36,752 nt of DNA from Alphaproteobacteria bacterium (GTDB lineage Bacteria > Bacteroidota > Bacteroidia > Chitinophagales > Chitinophagaceae): positions 1-36,752 of the forward strand of contig JASGCT010000019.1 in assembly GCA_030053915.1 (NCBI GenBank), in the 5' to 3' direction. The notes beneath the pieces were generated by a model. That model saw only the letters and a program-made list of their open reading frames with translations. It ran no database searches and was not told the origin of the DNA. This document shows, in pieces, positions 23,115 through 31,381 of this stretch; the stretch's first letter is position 1, and the number at the start of each line of letters is the position of its first letter. The translations under genes and the position numbers were made by a program.

Positions 23115-24951
23115 TGTTTCAAAATCATCTATAAAAGCCTTAAATAGTTTAAATAAATATTTATTTAAATATAATAAGTATCTAATTGTTGGAACAATTT
23201 GCATTATTATTTCGAGTTTTTTTGCTTTACTTTTACCAATTTTGTCGGGATTTATTATTAAAATTATTACGGATTCCACTTATATTTTTTCAAATATTCC
23301 AAAAAATTTTTTAGAAAAATGGCTTCTTTCGTTCAATCAAATTTTAAAGTTAACATTTAATCACTTCTTATATTTAATATGTATTTTGATAATATTATCA
23401 ACTATTATACGAGGCTTTTTTATGTTTTTAATGCGTCAAACAATTATTGTAATGAGTAGATATGTTGAGTTTGAACAAAAAAAAGAAATTTTTAAGAAAT
23501 ATACCGAATTAGATTCTCATTTTTATAAAGCCAATAAAATTGGTGATTTAATGAATAGAATTACTGAAGACGTTAGCAGAGTAAGAATGTATGTAGGGCC
23601 TTCGATAATGTATATCATAAATTTAGTAATTATTATGTTATTTTGTTTGTATAGTATGTTTTATACAGACTGGAAACTTACATTATTAGTGTTAATTCCA
23701 TTGCCATTCCTTTCGATTATAATGCAAAGAATAAATAAAAAGATTCATCAAAATAGTTTTAAATTACAAGGCGAACTTTCAAATTTAACCTCAATTTGTC
23801 AAGAAACATTTCAGGGAATACGAACTATAAAAAATTTTGGTTACGAGCAAAAATGTTTTGAGAATTTCAAAAGTACGAATCAGACATTTAAAAACATTTC
23901 GCTTCAAAATGCTAAGGTAGAATCATTGTATAGCCCTGTTGTTCAAGTACTTGTATCGATGAGTATTTTAATTGCAGTTTTGGTTGGCGCTACGAATGCC
24001 GTTACCAATCCCGAGAAAATATCTTTAATTATAGAATTTATTTTTTATTTAAATTTATTAAGTTTTCCGTTTAATGCCATTGGTTATACTGCGGCTATGA
24101 TACAACGCGCTGCGGCATCTCAAGAACGGATCAATGAATTTTTAAATACCAAATCGCACATAGTAAATGTACCTGTACCTACCAAAATAGATTTTGGGCA
24201 GTCGATACACATAGCACTCAATGAGGTAAATTTTAGTTATACCAACTCAGTTGAATCTATTTTAAAAAATATAAATTGGCAGGTTAATCCTTCAGAAAAA
24301 TGGCTCATCTTAGGAAAAATTGGAGCAGGTAAAACTACATTAGTGCAACTATTACTTCGATTTTATAATATAAATTCAGGCACTTTAAATTATAATGGAA
24401 CTCATATAGAACAATTAGATTTTACTACGTTAAGAAAACATATTGGATACGTACCCCAAGAGACTCTCTTATTTAGTAATACCATTATAAATAATATTGG
24501 CATTGGCTCCAGTTTAAAGCCCTCACAGCAAAACGTTGATTGGGCTTGTAAATTAGCTTGTATTTATGATGACATTCAAAATTTTCCACAAAAATATGAA
24601 ACGCAGATTGGTGAAAGAGGTATTATGCTAAGTGGCGGACAAAAGCAACGGATAGCTTTAGCAAGGGCTTTGATAAGAAAACCTCCCATTTTGATTTTAG
24701 ATGATTGTTTAAGTGCCATAGATGTTGAAACAGAACAACAAATTTTAGCGCATTTAAATCAATTAGAATTTAAACCAATAATTATCATGATTGCTCATAA
24801 AATATTTTCTAAATTTAAATTCGATGGGGTTGTTATATTACAGGAAGGCACTATTTTAGAACAAGGAGACCCTGAAGAACTTATTAAACATAAAAGTTAT
24901 TATTATAAAATGTTATTACATCAATTAGAAAAAGAAAAATTGCATTTATGA
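23104..24951 (+). CDS. ABC exporter, fused permease-ATPase (MsbA/YheI type)
   Basis: It is a half-size ABC exporter of the inner membrane, expected to work as a dimer on lipids or drugs. About six transmembrane helices occupy residues 25-335. The nucleotide-binding domain has Walker A GKIGAGKT (404-411), the Q-loop (VPQET, Q452), the signature LSGGQ (509-513), Walker B ILILDD (529-534), the D-loop SAID and the H-loop His565. The usual catalytic glutamate after Walker B is an aspartate (LDDCLSAID), as in B. subtilis BmrC/YheI-type subunits. The ATG lies inside the end of the cutC frame, and the stop overlaps rnhA by 4 nt. The substrate is unknown. Confidence 0.93.
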   Translation: MENNVSKSSIKALNSLNKYLFKYNKYLIVGTICIIISSFFALLLPILSGFIIKIITDSTYIFSNIPKNFLEKWLLSFNQILKLTFNHFLYLICILIILSTIIRGFFMFLMRQTIIVMSRYVEFEQKKEIFKKYTELDSHFYKANKIGDLMNRITEDVSRVRMYVGPSIMYIINLVIIMLFCLYSMFYTDWKLTLLVLIPLPFLSIIMQRINKKIHQNSFKLQGELSNLTSICQETFQGIRTIKNFGYEQKCFENFKSTNQTFKNISLQNAKVESLYSPVVQVLVSMSILIAVLVGATNAVTNPEKISLIIEFIFYLNLLSFPFNAIGYTAAMIQRAAASQERINEFLNTKSHIVNVPVPTKIDFGQSIHIALNEVNFSYTNSVESILKNINWQVNPSEKWLILGKIGAGKTTLVQLLLRFYNINSGTLNYNGTHIEQLDFTTLRKHIGYVPQETLLFSNTIINNIGIGSSLKPSQQNVDWACKLACIYDDIQNFPQKYETQIGERGIMLSGGQKQRIALARALIRKPPILILDDCLSAIDVETEQQILAHLNQLEFKPIIIMIAHKIFSKFKFDGVVILQEGTILEQGDPEELIKHKSYYYKMLLHQLEKEKLHL

Positions 24952-25412
24952 TTGAATTATATACAGATGGCGCTGCCTTAGGAAATCCTGGTCCGGGTGG
25001 TTATGGTTTTATTTTAATCTTCAAAGATAAGAAAAAAGAAGTGAGTGCTGGATACCGCTTAACCACTAATAATCGTATGGAATTGTTAGCTGTAATTGAA
25101 GGGTTAAAAGCTCTTAAAATTTTGGATATTCCAATAAAAATTTATAGTGATAGTCGCTATGTTATTGATTCTATTACTTTAAAATGGGTTGATAAATGGG
25201 TTAAAACTAATTTTAAAGACAAAAAAAATGCTGATTTATGGAAAGAATTTTTAAAAATATCTAAACCTTTTAAACACATTGAATATTTTTGGGTTAAGGG
25301 ACATGCAGACAATGTATTTAATAATCAATGCGATATTTTAGCTACCCAAGCGGCTTCGAGACAAGCCCATCTTATAGATACGTACTATGAGTTATTAAAA
25401 AACAATAGCTAA
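24948..25412 (+). CDS. rnhA: Ribonuclease HI
   Basis: It cleaves the RNA strand of RNA-DNA hybrids (R-loops, Okazaki primers). The catalytic carboxylates are in place: Asp7 (LYTDGAALGNPGPGG), Glu45 (NNRMEL), Asp68 (IYSDSRYVID) and Asp129 (NQCDILA), with the loop His119 in VKGHADN. The 154 residues match the bacterial type-1 enzyme. It overlaps the ABC exporter stop by 4 nt (ATGA) and precedes truA by 3 nt, so translation of the three is probably coupled. Confidence 0.97.
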   Translation: MIELYTDGAALGNPGPGGYGFILIFKDKKKEVSAGYRLTTNNRMELLAVIEGLKALKILDIPIKIYSDSRYVIDSITLKWVDKWVKTNFKDKKNADLWKEFLKISKPFKHIEYFWVKGHADNVFNNQCDILATQAASRQAHLIDTYYELLKNNS

Positions 25413-25415
25413 TTT

Positions 25416-26168
25416 ATGTTACAACGTTATGTATTAGAAGTTGCCTATTTAGGCACAAATTTTGCTGGGTTTCAAACGCAAAAGAATGCGATAGGCATTC
25501 AAGATGCCATTCAAGACGCATTGTTTATAATAACCCAACAACGTATAAATTTAACAGGTTCGTCACGAACCGATGCTGGCGTTCATGCCCAACAAAATTT
25601 TTTTCATTTTGATACAATTATAGATATTCAAAAAAAATTAATATTTCAATTAAATGCCTTGATATCCCCTGATATAAGTTGTTTACAAATTTTTAAAGTA
25701 CCTGCAAATTTTCATTGTCGTTTCGATGTTGATTTTAGAGAATATATTTATAAGGTGCATCATTTTAAAAATCCGTTTATACATAAAACTTCTTATTATT
25801 TTCCTTATACTTTAGATGAAAAACGTATGCAAGAATTTTGTATTTTAATTTTGGAAACTACTAATTTTAAATTATTTTCTAAAAAGCATTCAGATGTTAA
25901 AACAACCGCATGTAAAATTTTTTCTGTTGCTTGGGATTTTACACCTCATGTTTCAGTTTTTAAAATTAGGGCAAATCGATTTTTACGAGGCATGGTTAAA
26001 GCCATTGTTGGCACGTCTTTACAAATAGGTAGGGGGCATTTATCTTTAGCAACCCTTCAAGATGCCATGTTACATGACAACAATGATATTATCGATTTTT
26101 CTCCGCCTTCTTGTGGTTTAATTTTAAATCGTGTTCAACTTAAAAATTTTGAAACGACTATTGTATAA
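25416..26168 (+). CDS. truA: tRNA pseudouridine(38-40) synthase TruA
   Basis: It converts uridines 38-40 in the anticodon arm of many tRNAs to pseudouridine. The catalytic motif SSRTDAGVHA is at residues 49-58 with Asp53. Other family segments are AYLGTNFAGFQTQ at the start, FHCRFDVDFREYIYKV in the middle, and ANRFLRGMVKAIVGTSLQIGRG near the C-terminus. The length is 250 residues. It follows rnhA after 3 nt. Its last 11 bp overlap the end of the convergent DUF4249 gene. Confidence 0.96.
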   Translation: MLQRYVLEVAYLGTNFAGFQTQKNAIGIQDAIQDALFIITQQRINLTGSSRTDAGVHAQQNFFHFDTIIDIQKKLIFQLNALISPDISCLQIFKVPANFHCRFDVDFREYIYKVHHFKNPFIHKTSYYFPYTLDEKRMQEFCILILETTNFKLFSKKHSDVKTTACKIFSVAWDFTPHVSVFKIRANRFLRGMVKAIVGTSLQIGRGHLSLATLQDAMLHDNNDIIDFSPPSCGLILNRVQLKNFETTIV

Positions 26169-26931
26169 TTGCAGATTTAGTAGAACTTGTATATGCACTA
26201 AAATATCCAAAGACCAGTCCTTTGTTAGCCGTAATATTAGAAATTGGGTTTGCGGGACGAATTTGATTATTCTTAGTATTTCTTAATCCTTGTAAATAAT
26301 TATAGACATTCCGTTCAATGCAACGAAGTTCCACTTTTATTCTATCATTGACTTCTAGTGTATCCGAAACATTTATCGGGCGTGAACTTACGCCACCATC
26401 ATTAAAGTTGTCATCCCAAATTGTAAATCCATTATTAGGTTTATTATTATTAGTTAAAGCAAAAAAATAAAAATTTCGCTCGCCTGCTATATCTCTATAA
26501 ATTGGGCGAACAAAATACTGTGAATCAAATCCAAATTGTAGTTTTGTTATAAGAAGTGTATCTATTGATATTTTGTTTGGTATGGTTGAACTTGCTACAA
26601 AATTATAATCGTTAATAGTAATATTTAAGGTGTATGTTTCGCCAGATTTTCCTTTAAAATTAGAATCTGCATAGAATCCTGGTTTTATTAATGGCAAATT
26701 AATTTGTGTGCCATTTGAGGTCGTAAAACTTACCAAAGCATTAGACACCATTGGAAAATTAGAGGTATCGTAAAAATTTAATGATTGGGAAATAAAAACG
26801 CCATTGCCAGAGTCGCTCAAAAGGGCTTCTATAACATACTGTGATGGTTGTGAGTTTAGGTTTAAATTAATAATTTTTTTACAACTTATCACAATAAAAA
26901 TCAGTAAAAAAATCTTTAATTTCTGTTTCAT
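26158..26931 (-). CDS. DUF4249 family outer-membrane-associated lipoprotein
   Basis: Members of DUF4249 are typically encoded next to TonB-dependent receptors in Bacteroidota, and this one follows such a receptor by 2 nt. The short signal peptide KIFLLIFIVISC gives a lipobox-like Cys17. The mature protein begins with the family pattern YVIEALLSDSGNGVFISQSLNFYD, followed by beta-rich segments such as GKSGETYTLNITINDYNFVASSTIP. At 257 residues it is in or slightly below the usual size range. It probably sits on the receptor as an accessory, but the substrate is unknown. Its end overlaps the convergent truA by 11 bp. Confidence 0.85.
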   Translation of the reverse strand: MKQKLKIFLLIFIVISCKKIINLNLNSQPSQYVIEALLSDSGNGVFISQSLNFYDTSNFPMVSNALVSFTTSNGTQINLPLIKPGFYADSNFKGKSGETYTLNITINDYNFVASSTIPNKISIDTLLITKLQFGFDSQYFVRPIYRDIAGERNFYFFALTNNNKPNNGFTIWDDNFNDGGVSSRPINVSDTLEVNDRIKVELRCIERNVYNYLQGLRNTKNNQIRPANPISNITANKGLVFGYFSAYTSSTKSAIIQ

Positions 26932-26933
26932 TT

Positions 26934-29267
26934 TTAAAAATTAAAATTCCAAGTTATATAAGGGACAAAGCGGTATAAGGCAGTTTGTTCGGCATAAGCA
27001 ACATTAGGGTTATTAGGGTCTGTGATAAAAGCGATAGAAAATGGGTTCTCGCGTCCATAAATATTATAAACCCCAAAGCTGAGATTAGATTTTAAGTGTT
27101 TCCATTTTTTAGGTGTTTTTAATTGTTTTATAGCACTAATATCTAAACGATTGTAATTGGGCAAATTATAACTATTAATAGAAGGGTAACTATAATAAAT
27201 ATTATTTTCAACTTGATACTTTCCTGAAGGATACGTAACAGAATTGCCAGTATAAAAAATAAAATTAGAAGCCAGGCTCCATTTAGAATTAAATTCATAG
27301 TTACCAACTATTGAAATTTCATGGGTTCTATTTTGATTAGCTGGGTAATAATTGCCATTATTAATGCCATCAATTTTTAATTCTATGCGTGCTAACGTAT
27401 AAGCTATCCAACCAGTAAATTTGCCTTTTTTCTTTCTTAATAAAAATTCAATACCGTAGGCGCGTCCTTTACCAAAAAGCAGGTCATTTTCAATATAATC
27501 GTTTCCTCTTAATACGGTTCCTGGTTTAAAATCAATTTGATTCTGTAGGAATTTATAATACACTTCAACACTAAATTCTAAAATTTTATTTAAAAAACTT
27601 GTAAAATAACCGCTGGAAATTTCGTCCGAATACTCTGGATTAATTTTTTTTGAATTCATAATCCATAAATCGGCGGGCGTTGCGGTATTAGAATTAGAAA
27701 GAAGATGTAAATTTTGACTATTCCGACTATAAGCAAATTTTAAAGTTGAATTAGGAGTAAGTTGGATACTTAAAGCCAAGCGAGGTTCAATATTTACAAA
27801 ACTTTTAATAAGTTCGTTGGAACCATAATTAAATGTATCAATTACATTGCCATCAACATCAAATCCATAATTTTTGGTTGGACCAATCACATCAAATTTA
27901 TTAATTCTTAAGCCATAATTAAATCCAATTTTATCGCCAAATTTAAGTTCATGTTGATAATAAATACCATAATCTAAACCATATTGATAATTAGGTGGTG
28001 TAGTATTTAATGGAAACAAATTGTTGGCACCTGCAATAAAAGCACCTGGATTTATACGATGAAAAATACCAAAAGCTCCAAATTTAATTTTAGAATTGTT
28101 ATTAATAAAATATTCCATATCTTGCTTAAAACTATAATCTTTAATTGCCGATTCAATTTTAAACGAAATGTCGCTTAACGAAATTCCAAAATTATAGTCG
28201 TAATTACTATATATTAAAGAGGTATTTGAAAAAAATCGGTTAGTAAAAAGATGGTTTAAACGCAAGGTAAGGGTTTGATTACCCCAATTGATGCCAAAGG
28301 TAGAGCCAAGTGCTAAAACATCTTTACCAAAATATCCTGATACATACAGTTTATTTTTTGCATTAAGGGTAAAATTGGTTTTAACATTTAAATCATAGAA
28401 ATAAAATTTAATATCTTTATATTGTTCGCCCCCTAAAGGTAAGAACACATCGAAATAGGTTCTTCTACCACTTATTATCCACGAACTTTTATTTTTTTTA
28501 AATGGACCTTCAAAGGACAATCTTGATGAAATTAATCCGATACCACCAGTACCTTCAAATTTTTTATTATCGCCATCTTTCATTCTTATATCTAAAGCCG
28601 AACTTAATCTACCACCAAATTGAGCTGGTGTATAGCCTTTATATAATTGCACATCTTTAAGTGCATCCGAGTTAAAAGAAGAAAATAAACCGCCAAAATG
28701 GCTGGGATTATAAACTGTTGCTTCATCTAATAGATATAAATTTTGAGCATCTGTACCGCCTCTTACACTGATACCACTACTCCCCTCACCTATGCTCTTT
28801 ACACCAGGTAAAAGTTGTAATGATTTAATGATATCACGTTCTCCAAAAATAACTGGTATTTTATCGAGTGTTTTAATATCAAATTTTTCAAATCCAACGG
28901 CTGTTTTATTAATATAGCTATTTTTTTCAGACTTAATTACAACTTCTTGAAGATCGGTTCGTGCTAGTATAAGTCTAAAATTAATGGTAGTATCTTTGGT
29001 TGTATTGATTGATATAGATTGATTTATGTATCCAAGCCCTGCTATTTTAATATCATAAGGTTGTGGATTTAATTTGATGCTATAAAATCCATAATTATTG
29101 CTAATAACATTAACAATTTTATTGTTTATAAAAATTTGACAACCCGATATCGATTCGCCATTCGCATCATCTTTTATATAACCGCTTACAATGATAAATT
29201 TTTGTGAACATGCATTATTTAAGAATAAAAAAAGTAGTAAACTTGTAAAAAAGTTCTTTAACATCAT
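26934..29267 (-). CDS. TonB-dependent receptor with carboxypeptidase-like N-domain
   Basis: It is an outer-membrane 22-strand-type importer powered by TonB. After a signal peptide, residues ~25-110 form a carboxypeptidase-regulatory-like beta domain (VSGYIKDDANGESISGCQIF). The plug follows, with LPGVKSIGEGSSGISVRGGTDAQNLYLLDEATVYNPSHFGG near residue 150. The barrel ends with an aromatic residue (ITWNFNF). At 777 residues it is shorter than SusC proteins, and its partner is DUF4249 rather than SusD. Promoter elements upstream are excellent. The ligand cannot be deduced. Confidence 0.92.
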   Translation of the reverse strand: MMLKNFFTSLLLFLFLNNACSQKFIIVSGYIKDDANGESISGCQIFINNKIVNVISNNYGFYSIKLNPQPYDIKIAGLGYINQSISINTTKDTTINFRLILARTDLQEVVIKSEKNSYINKTAVGFEKFDIKTLDKIPVIFGERDIIKSLQLLPGVKSIGEGSSGISVRGGTDAQNLYLLDEATVYNPSHFGGLFSSFNSDALKDVQLYKGYTPAQFGGRLSSALDIRMKDGDNKKFEGTGGIGLISSRLSFEGPFKKNKSSWIISGRRTYFDVFLPLGGEQYKDIKFYFYDLNVKTNFTLNAKNKLYVSGYFGKDVLALGSTFGINWGNQTLTLRLNHLFTNRFFSNTSLIYSNYDYNFGISLSDISFKIESAIKDYSFKQDMEYFINNNSKIKFGAFGIFHRINPGAFIAGANNLFPLNTTPPNYQYGLDYGIYYQHELKFGDKIGFNYGLRINKFDVIGPTKNYGFDVDGNVIDTFNYGSNELIKSFVNIEPRLALSIQLTPNSTLKFAYSRNSQNLHLLSNSNTATPADLWIMNSKKINPEYSDEISSGYFTSFLNKILEFSVEVYYKFLQNQIDFKPGTVLRGNDYIENDLLFGKGRAYGIEFLLRKKKGKFTGWIAYTLARIELKIDGINNGNYYPANQNRTHEISIVGNYEFNSKWSLASNFIFYTGNSVTYPSGKYQVENNIYYSYPSINSYNLPNYNRLDISAIKQLKTPKKWKHLKSNLSFGVYNIYGRENPFSIAFITDPNNPNVAYAEQTALYRFVPYITWNFNF

Positions 29268-29278
29268 AGAAATTACTG

Positions 29279-29308
29279 CAAAGTTAGCACATTAATTTAA
29301 TATAACAA
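29279..29308 (-). promoter_or_regulatory. Promoter of the TonB receptor-DUF4249 unit (TTG-N19-TAACTTTG)
   Basis: On the minus strand TTG (29308-29306) and TAACTTTG (29286-29279) are separated by exactly 19 nt, the consensus Bacteroidota arrangement. The -7 box ends 11 nt before the ATG at 29267. This shows the receptor unit can be transcribed separately from the SusCD locus upstream. Confidence 0.78.
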
Positions 29309-29373
29309 AATATTAATACTAAAAACTTAAAAAAAACTGTGTTTATAATTAAATGTTGAGCAAAAACTGAAAA

Positions 29374-29871
29374 TTATTTCGTTTTAAAACTGATTCTTCT
29401 ATTAACAAAAAGTGTATTGACATTAACAATTACAAAATCAACCACCATTGTAGTACCGGCCGCAGTGCCAACTGGCACTGTATAGCCAACCAAAGTTGTA
29501 TCTTGTTTTGAAATAAAAGAATAGGATTTAAGATATGGAATTGTTTTAACTAAAGTTCTGGCACGTTTAGCCGCCGTAGGCAATGAGATAGAATCATATA
29601 CCTGAATTTCTTGAACGGGGCTCAAAGAAAAATATTGTAATTCTGTAACAAAACCCGAACCTGCCGCATAAGTACGGTTTGTAGAACCGGTTCCAAAAAC
29701 GCGGTTTGTATTTGTCCCTACAATTTTTGCAGTATCTAAAAGTGTATTATTTGAAATAGGATAATAACCTGCACCAGTTGGAATGGTTGTTTCGGCTAAA
29801 AAATCATTGGGTTTTTTGCAAGCCCAATTTAACAATACTAAAAGGATGATATAGATTAATTTATTATACAT
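29374..29871 (-). CDS. Small lipoprotein downstream of SusD, unknown function
   Basis: I do not recognise the family. The 165 residues start with a lipoprotein signal (LLVLLNWAC, Cys18). The mature part is rich in Thr/Ser and beta-prone, with a glycine-rich middle (VFGTGSTNRTYAAGSGF) and the end VNTLFVNRRISFKTK. It lies 25 nt after the SusD-like gene. In other SusCD loci a third lipoprotein at this place often helps surface ligand capture, and that is my inference here. The gene ends about 100 nt before the separately promoted TonB receptor gene. Confidence 0.75.
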   Translation of the reverse strand: MYNKLIYIILLVLLNWACKKPNDFLAETTIPTGAGYYPISNNTLLDTAKIVGTNTNRVFGTGSTNRTYAAGSGFVTELQYFSLSPVQEIQVYDSISLPTAAKRARTLVKTIPYLKSYSFISKQDTTLVGYTVPVGTAAGTTMVVDFVIVNVNTLFVNRRISFKTK

Positions 29872-29896
29872 AGTGTTATTTTTTAAAAATTATTTA

Positions 29897-31363
29897 TTAT
29901 TGATCCCACCAAACTTTGGTGTTAAGTGGCATTAAACTTTTAATAGCATTGGGGTTTCTATTGATTTCATCTAAAGGATACCATGAGCGCCTTATATACT
30001 CGCCATTTAAAGTAGTTTCTTGATTTAATGGTAATGCCATACCTCTGTATATAGAACTGTTATAATCATAACGTCTTACATCATTCCAAGCTTCATTTTG
30101 TAAAAAAGTTGCTATATTTTTTTCTTTCATAATTAATTCAAGTGTTAAACTATCTTTTGTTACACCTACTTTGGCATTTGTTAAATAAGTAGTTATGGAA
30201 GCGGTAGGCACGCCAATTTTTGCCATGTGAGAACGGATACCCTCCAAATAAGCATCGTAAGCGGCTTGGGTTGTGCCTTTTGAGGTTATGGTGCCGCCGT
30301 TATTTAAAAATAAGGCTTCGGCTTCAATAAATTTTTGTTCTGTGTACGACATTAAAACAAGGGGCGTCGTATTTTTGCCGTAATACGTATTGGTAGTTAG
30401 GTCACAATTTCCGGAAGCGATTCCTGCCCCATTTTGAAGTCCAATATAACTAGTTTGGGTTCTTTTATCAAAGAATAGCGGTAGTCTTGGGTCAACTAAA
30501 CCGGTGTAAAACCCAGCACCATTCATAATATCAACCAAACGTTTAGAAGGAGCAATGGTAAAATTACCGGTACTGATTCGATTGGAAACATTGATTGCCC
30601 AAGGATTAAAGTTTTTGTCATTATAAACTAATTGGCAATCTTTTGTAGTTGAAGTGAATCCGTTGGATAATAAACTAAGTGCTTTTTTGTAAGAAGAATC
30701 TGCACCTTTTTTAGTTGTATGAATGGCTAAACGTGCAAGTAACGAATAGGCGGTTCGTTTCCATAAAGTCATATCACCTTGAAATATCAAATCATCGGTA
30801 CCTGGTTTTAAAGTGGCTGGGTTCGTTTGATTTACTAAGTTTATTGCATTATAAAGTAAAGTGTTAAGTTGTGGATAAATATCTTGTTGTAAATCGTAGG
30901 TTGGGTAGAGAATTTCAGGCGCTTTAAAAGCTGTAGAGTAAGGCACATCGCCAAATATATCAGTGGCTGTAGATAAATTAATTACAAATAATATAGAAGC
31001 AATTGCTTGGTAATGGGGTGCGCCCAAGGACTGGGCTTGATTCATTAATAAAAGTGCGTTGTTTAATCCATTTTGATACAACTGACGATATGCGTTAGAC
31101 ATTCTAACATCACGATTTTGGTCGTCATTAATAGGTCCTGATTGATAGGCAGCCATGTGTTGTCCCAACAACGACGTTGTATAAGCGCTCCAAAACTGGG
31201 CATTACAAGTTGCATCAATGACCCCGGGTAACAACGTATTTAAAGTAACCGTTGCCGATTTATTAGGATTAATATTAACATCTCCATCTTCCACAAATTT
31301 ACTACAAGATATCATTCCTACTAAAAGAAAGCCAATAATAATGATACTATTTTTATTTTTCAT
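29897..31363 (-). CDS. SusD/RagB-like nutrient-binding lipoprotein (SusD-like_2 type)
   Basis: It is the surface lipoprotein that caps the SusC barrel and binds its ligand. A lipobox (GMISC, Cys20) precedes the family start SKFVEDGDVNINPNKSATVTLNTLLPGV. The TPR-like helices include the typical FVINLSTATDIFGDVPYSTAF segment and YSLLARLAIHTTKKGADSSYKKAL. The C-terminal part has the EKNIATFLQNEAWNDVRRYDY pattern and ends in PYP-like RRSWYPLDEINRNPNAI. The length is 488 residues. It lies 18 nt after susC-like, in one operon. The subtype is common in loci without glycan enzymes. Confidence 0.93.
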   Translation of the reverse strand: MKNKNSIIIIGFLLVGMISCSKFVEDGDVNINPNKSATVTLNTLLPGVIDATCNAQFWSAYTTSLLGQHMAAYQSGPINDDQNRDVRMSNAYRQLYQNGLNNALLLMNQAQSLGAPHYQAIASILFVINLSTATDIFGDVPYSTAFKAPEILYPTYDLQQDIYPQLNTLLYNAINLVNQTNPATLKPGTDDLIFQGDMTLWKRTAYSLLARLAIHTTKKGADSSYKKALSLLSNGFTSTTKDCQLVYNDKNFNPWAINVSNRISTGNFTIAPSKRLVDIMNGAGFYTGLVDPRLPLFFDKRTQTSYIGLQNGAGIASGNCDLTTNTYYGKNTTPLVLMSYTEQKFIEAEALFLNNGGTITSKGTTQAAYDAYLEGIRSHMAKIGVPTASITTYLTNAKVGVTKDSLTLELIMKEKNIATFLQNEAWNDVRRYDYNSSIYRGMALPLNQETTLNGEYIRRSWYPLDEINRNPNAIKSLMPLNTKVWWDQ

Positions 31364-31381
31364 ACAATTAAAATTTATTTT

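Noticed and set aside
22889..23128. Minus-strand ORF across tRNA-Ser with a SNPSLSA-type sequence
   Set aside because: It is the translated tRNA itself, a common annotation artefact.
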